Shown piece by piece: positions 30,917 through 33,742 of a stretch of DNA of 33,742 nt. The first letter of the stretch is position 1. Each line of letters opens with the position of its first letter. Source of the stretch: Thermodesulfobacteriota bacterium (GTDB lineage: Bacteria; Desulfobacterota; BSN033; UBA1163); assembly GCA_030017685.1 (NCBI GenBank), contig JASEHH010000033.1:1-33742 (forward strand), written 5' to 3'. The notes beneath the pieces are model-generated. The model saw only the letters and a program-made list of their open reading frames with translations. It did no database searches and was not told the DNA's origin. The position numbers and the translations under genes were made by a program.

Positions 30917-31776
30917 TTATGATGTCTTCAGGTATTTTGCGAACCAGTTCAGAACCCGTTTCCATGAGTCCTTTGCAGCCTCCGCATGGTAATTCGGCCC
31001 CTCCCTGTGAAAGGCGTGTTTCGCATCCGGGTATATCTTGAAATCAAATATCTTATTGTTTTTCGTCAATTCTTCTTCGAGTTTCTTGACGTCGGCAACT
31101 GGAATAGCCGCATCCGCTTCTGCGAAATTTCCAAGAAGCGGGACAGTGATCTCCGGCGCAAAATCGATCGGCGATTTTGGCTGTAAAGGGGTGATCCTGT
31201 TTATGGTGCGACCATAAAAGACCACCGCCGCCTTTAACTCTTTCCTGTGTGCCGCAAAAAGGAGAGAATACCTTCCCCCCATGCAAAACCCCATACAGCC
31301 AATGGAGTTTGTGAATACGACGGGCTGCCTTTTAAGATATTCGACTCCGGCATCCAGATCAGCCATTGCCTCGGCATCCGATAATTTACCCAGAGCATTA
31401 AGCGCCTCATCTGAACCGCCGGGATAATCCGGCCCGAGGCTGCGGGATACAAGATTAACGGCAAGGCCCACATATCCTTCTTTTGCAAGGCTTTTGGTAA
31501 CGTCTTTAATATAATCCGTGACACCTCTGTTCTCATGGATCACAATAACCCCCGGATAAGGCCCTTTCCCCGAAGGCCTGGAAAGATAACCTCCCAGCGC
31601 CCCCCCTTGCCCTCAAACCGAACATTCTCAGATAGGACATCTGATTTTTCCTGTGAATGGGCGACTCCGGTTATTTTTGTAAAAACACCTGTCATGGTTA
31701 ACCATCCCAAAACTTTCAGAAACATCCGCCTTGAAAGACTCTCCTTTTGATGGTGGTTCTGCTGACTGACATCCAT
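30917..31776 (-). pseudogene. Tat-secreted dienelactone hydrolase, frameshifted in a G7 run
   Basis: Alpha/beta hydrolase of the dienelactone hydrolase family. The start at 31776 has AAAGGAGG and leads into a twin-arginine signal (SRRMFLKVLGWL). Frame 1 reads to VRFEGKGG; after a run of seven G (31606-31600, reverse strand) the family sequence continues in another frame as ALGGYLSRPSGKGPYPGVIV, then IHENRGVTDY. One more G would restore one protein of about 286 residues. The active site is intact: the nucleophile cysteine in GFCMGG, the aspartate in AEADAAIP, the histidine in DAKHAFH, and the glutamate of HENRG. The shift may be real, a phase-variable tract or a sequencing error. An internal start at 31543 would give an incomplete protein. 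Confidence 0.78.
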
Positions 31777-31815
31777 AGGATTGCCTCCTTTCAGAATTAA
31801 ATTCACGCTTTTCAA

Positions 31816-31843
31816 GTTATACATAGATTCATATGATTGTCAA
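31816..31843 (-). promoter_or_regulatory. Promoter of the dienelactone hydrolase gene
   Basis: TTGACA (31843-31838) and TATAAC (31821-31816) on the reverse strand, spacing 16. The insertion sequence target duplication begins 8 bases upstream of the -35 element, so the IS sits just clear of this promoter. Confidence 0.55.
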
Positions 31844-31890
31844 CCGGACCATTTTTTGCGGGCCTGCGACATAAAAGTGGGGTTTGAGTC

Positions 31891-31936
31891 TTGACATTTA
31901 TTGGGGGGCGTGATATTGTAGATATATATCTACAAT
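31891..31936 (+). promoter_or_regulatory. IS promoter with a 22-bp perfect palindrome
   Basis: ttgaca (31891-31896) and tattgt (31914-31919), spacing 17. A perfect 22-base palindrome (attgtagatat and its inverse, 31915-31936) covers the -10 element and the start of the transcript, and ends 2 bases before an AAGGAGG site. It has the place and shape of an operator. Confidence 0.6.
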
Positions 31937-31949
31937 AAGGAGGCCCCCG

Positions 31950-32327
31950 ATGGATACTGTCAAGCAACTGGAAGCCCGGCGTAATAGAATCCTTGAAGAA
32001 ATGCGTTCCATTCGATCCATGAGGCGCGGGACCATCAATGAACAATATTTCAAAACCCGCCTCAAAGGAAGAAAAGGGATGGTGCACCAAGGCCCTTATT
32101 ATATTTTGTCCAGGCGGGAAGAGGAGAGGACGGTCAGCAGGCGTCTTCGATCGGCGGCCGAACTGCAACAGGCGCAAAAGGATGTAGCCGAATACAAGAG
32201 ATTTCTTGGGCTTTGTCAGGAATTCGAACAATTGACGGCACGTCTTGGAGCATTGGAGAGAGGCGGACAGGGTTTGGAGCAGGAAAAAAAACGGTTCAGA
32301 TCATCATCGAGCAAGACGGAGAGATAA
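31950..32327 (+). CDS. ISKra4 first frame (DUF6788-type)
   Basis: Frame of 125 residues starting MDTVKQLEARRNRILEEMRS after an AAGGAGG site. It contains RRGTINEQYF and HQGPYYILSRREEERTVSRRL, the pattern of the small DUF6788 proteins found with transposons, and a coiled-coil-like N-terminus. It overlaps the transposase frame by 115 bases. The last 11 residues after EQEKK are probably read only when the ribosome does not shift at the A8 run. Its own role is unknown; it could bind DNA or regulate transposition. Confidence 0.75.
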   Translation: MDTVKQLEARRNRILEEMRSIRSMRRGTINEQYFKTRLKGRKGMVHQGPYYILSRREEERTVSRRLRSAAELQQAQKDVAEYKRFLGLCQEFEQLTARLGALERGGQGLEQEKKRFRSSSSKTER

Positions 32328-33628
32328 GACGGATTCTCGATAAGGTGGCAGAGTCCAAGCATGCAGACTTGGAGGCATGGGAGACAGCGTTGCGGGCTGC
32401 GGTTCTGTCTGCGGGGGCCAAAGTTCTTGAGCAGCTGCTCCAGGGGATTGGCTCGGGTCGAGAGCCCCGAGCCATTATTTGCAAGTGTGGTGCACGGATG
32501 GAGAGTCAAGGATTGAAGCATAAGGAGGTGTTGACAATCCTTGGCCCTGTCACCTACTGGCGTTCGATGTTTCAATGTCCCGCTTGCCAAAGCACGCGGT
32601 ATCCTGGTGACGAGGAGTTCGACATTATGGAGACGACCCGTTCACCGGGGCTACGCCGAATGATGGCTCGAGCTGGAAGCCGCTCCACATTCAAAGAGGG
32701 ACGTGATGATCTTAAGATTTACGCAGGGATAGAAGTGAGCGCCAAGGATATTGAGCGAGTGGCCGAAGGCATCGGCCAACAGATGGACGCCTGGGTGTCT
32801 CAAGAGCGAAAGGAGATCTTACAAGATCATGGGCTGTTACGGCCTGAAAAAACCATTCCCATCCTCTATATCAGCTATGACGGGACTGGAGTGCCGATGA
32901 CCCAAGAAGAACTCACGGGCCGTAAAGGTAAACAGGTCGATGGTTCAGCAAAAACTCGTGAAGCGAAACTGGGATGTGTCTTTACCCAGACGACGACAGA
33001 TGGCAGGGGATTTCCTGTGCGTGATCCCGATTCGACCAGCTTCGTCGGGGCGATTGAGTCTGCAGAGGACTTTGGTTGGCGGATTTATGGAGAAGCGGCG
33101 CGTCGGGGTTTATCCAAAGCCGAACGGGTGGTCGTTTTGGCAGATAGTGCGCAGTGGATCAAGAACCTGGCACAGATGCACTTCCCAGAAGCGACGATCA
33201 TTATCGATCTCTACCATGCTCGGCAACATGTCTCTGAGTTATGCAAAACTCTCTTTGTCAGAAATGAGAAAAAGATTAGACAACAGCGCATTCGCTGGTG
33301 GACGGACTTAGATGACGGAAAAGTAGAGAAAATCATTCGCCAAACACAACAGCTCCTGCCTCAAGATGCTGAAGCCAAGAAGAAAGCGGAAACAGAAATA
33401 CATTATTTGGAGAAGAATACAGAATATATGCGCTACGCGGAGTTCCGTGCCCAAGGCTTATTTGTCGGTTCCGGCGTGGTCGAGGCTGGATGCAAGACCC
33501 TTATTGGTCAGCGCCTAAAACAGTCTGGAATGGAATGGTCGGTCAGGGGAGCCAACGCCATTATTTCCCTGCGATGCATCCTCACGTCCGGCCGCTTCGA
33601 AGACTACTGGGAGTCACGGGCGCTATAA
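32213..33628 (+). CDS. ISKra4-family transposase (UPF0236)
   Basis: Transposase of the ISKra4 family with a zinc-binding section (ICKCGARM, FQCPACQS) and a DDE-type core: YISYDGTGVPM, then LADSAQWIKN and IIDLYHARQHV, and a C-terminal VGSGVVEAGCKTLIGQRLKQSG. ELTGRKGKQVDGSAKTREA is the family hallmark. The frame is open from 32213, but there is no ribosome site; the residues before TVQIII are probably not translated from there. The likely product is the fusion with the first frame by -1 slippage at 32285-32291, giving about 559 residues. Confidence 0.88.
   Translation: MSGIRTIDGTSWSIGERRTGFGAGKKTVQIIIEQDGEIRRILDKVAESKHADLEAWETALRAAVLSAGAKVLEQLLQGIGSGREPRAIICKCGARMESQGLKHKEVLTILGPVTYWRSMFQCPACQSTRYPGDEEFDIMETTRSPGLRRMMARAGSRSTFKEGRDDLKIYAGIEVSAKDIERVAEGIGQQMDAWVSQERKEILQDHGLLRPEKTIPILYISYDGTGVPMTQEELTGRKGKQVDGSAKTREAKLGCVFTQTTTDGRGFPVRDPDSTSFVGAIESAEDFGWRIYGEAARRGLSKAERVVVLADSAQWIKNLAQMHFPEATIIIDLYHARQHVSELCKTLFVRNEKKIRQQRIRWWTDLDDGKVEKIIRQTQQLLPQDAEAKKKAETEIHYLEKNTEYMRYAEFRAQGLFVGSGVVEAGCKTLIGQRLKQSGMEWSVRGANAIISLRCILTSGRFEDYWESRAL
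32284..32291 (+). promoter_or_regulatory. Slippery A8 run for -1 frameshifting
   Basis: In the first frame the codons are GAA AAA AAA CGG; in the transposase frame GGA AAA AAA ACG. The heptamer A-AAA-AAA followed by C is a classic slippery site, and a slip of -1 there joins the two frames without stop. Confidence 0.6.
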
Positions 33629-33664
33629 TTTACCCCACTTTTATGTCGCAGACCCATTTTTTGC

Positions 33665-33742
33665 GGGTCTGCGACAAAAATATGGGCAGATTTGACAATT
33701 CTTTTTATTTGGCCTATAATCTGAATGCTTGTTAAGCATACA
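33665..33742 (+). mobile_element. Possible left end of a second, related element
   Basis: Directly after the right target duplication, gggtctgcgac repeats the IS terminus in direct orientation, then the sequence diverges (aaaaatatgggc). It is followed by ttgaca (33692-33697) and tataat (33715-33720), spacing 17, and the palindrome atgctt-gtt-aagcat. The layout of terminus, promoter and palindrome mirrors the left end of the IS. The window ends here. Confidence 0.45.

Larger units (their letters stand above)
31860..33655 (+). mobile_element. ISKra4-family insertion sequence, complete, 1796 bp
   Basis: Ends are inverted repeats of 24 bases beginning GGGCCTGCGAC on the left and GGGTCTGCGAC on the right (20 bases, ctgcgacataaaagtggggt, identical: 31864-31883 and 33632-33651). 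The 9-base target duplication attttttgc flanks it at 31851-31859 and 33656-33664. It encodes two overlapping frames joined by a likely -1 frameshift, and has its own promoter. Intact ends, duplication and frames suggest a recent insertion. Confidence 0.85.

Noticed and set aside
33490-33735. 81-residue plus-strand frame at the right edge
   Set aside because: It overlaps the end of the transposase in another frame and crosses the IS terminus; not a gene.

Overview
The window looks like chromosomal DNA of a strictly anaerobic bacterium, most probably from the Desulfobacterota (old Deltaproteobacteria) or a neighbouring phylum. The reasons are a respiratory molybdoenzyme operon, oxygen-sensitive sulfur chemistry (a DUF39 homocysteine-forming protein with a NIL-ferredoxin, and Fe-S type PP-loop thiolases), nickel-pincer cofactor genes, an anaerobic sulfatase-type radical SAM maturase, an apparent selenoprotein, and many short palindromic repeats of the kind common in these genomes. 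The taxon is an inference; no rRNA is present.

Layout. 1-91 (-): start of a ribbon-helix-helix antitoxin-like gene with a palindromic promoter. 262-4410 (-): arsenate-reductase-like operon arrA-arrB-arrD, ending in an intrinsic terminator; arrA carries one in-frame TAA 66 codons before its natural end. 4531-8342 (-): four-gene membrane module of two zinc-ribbon anchored proteins (SurA-like and DUF2318) and a MacB-type ABC permease and ATPase. 8605-13378 (-): sulfur-transfer cluster of DUF39 protein, NIL-ferredoxin, mnmA, larE and a ThiI-like PP-loop protein. 13794-15423 (-): rrf2 regulator and cysK, with REP-like repeats on both sides of cysK. 15592-19560 (-): tilS, a lipoprotein, a secreted protein and larC. 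20018-24637 (+): YeiH transporter, tRNA with CAT anticodon, fabH and a cytoplasmic molybdopterin oxidoreductase. 24741-31843 is accessory: a DsbA/FrnE-family gene whose first active-site cysteine codon is TGA (apparent selenocysteine, UPWC), an orphan AbrB antitoxin, an MFS transporter, a fragment of a REP-associated transposase, a GIY-YIG protein, an RluA-type pseudouridine synthase, an unknown protein, a radical SAM maturase and a frameshifted Tat-secreted dienelactone hydrolase. 31860-33655 (+) is a complete ISKra4-type insertion sequence with 9-bp target duplication, directly followed by what looks like the left end of a related element.

How the genes work together. Sulfur is the recurring theme. 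Cysteine synthase under a cysteine-triad Rrf2 regulator, homocysteine formation by DUF39/NIL-Fd, and three PP-loop thiolases that each carry a CxxC plus a distal cysteine would move sulfide-level sulfur into amino acids, tRNA and the nickel-pincer cofactor. LarE and LarC serve that last cofactor, but LarA and LarB are not in the window. The zinc-ribbon/DUF2318/ABC module has cysteine motifs in each extracytoplasmic part and resembles the ABC part of P19/FetM-linked iron systems; its function is not established here.

The strongest points for follow-up are the selenoprotein, the arrA nonsense codon, the cysteine-rich ABC module, the foldback repeat family at 7167-7398, 8409-8596 and 19655-19886, and the transposase frameshift and palindromic operator of the insertion sequence.
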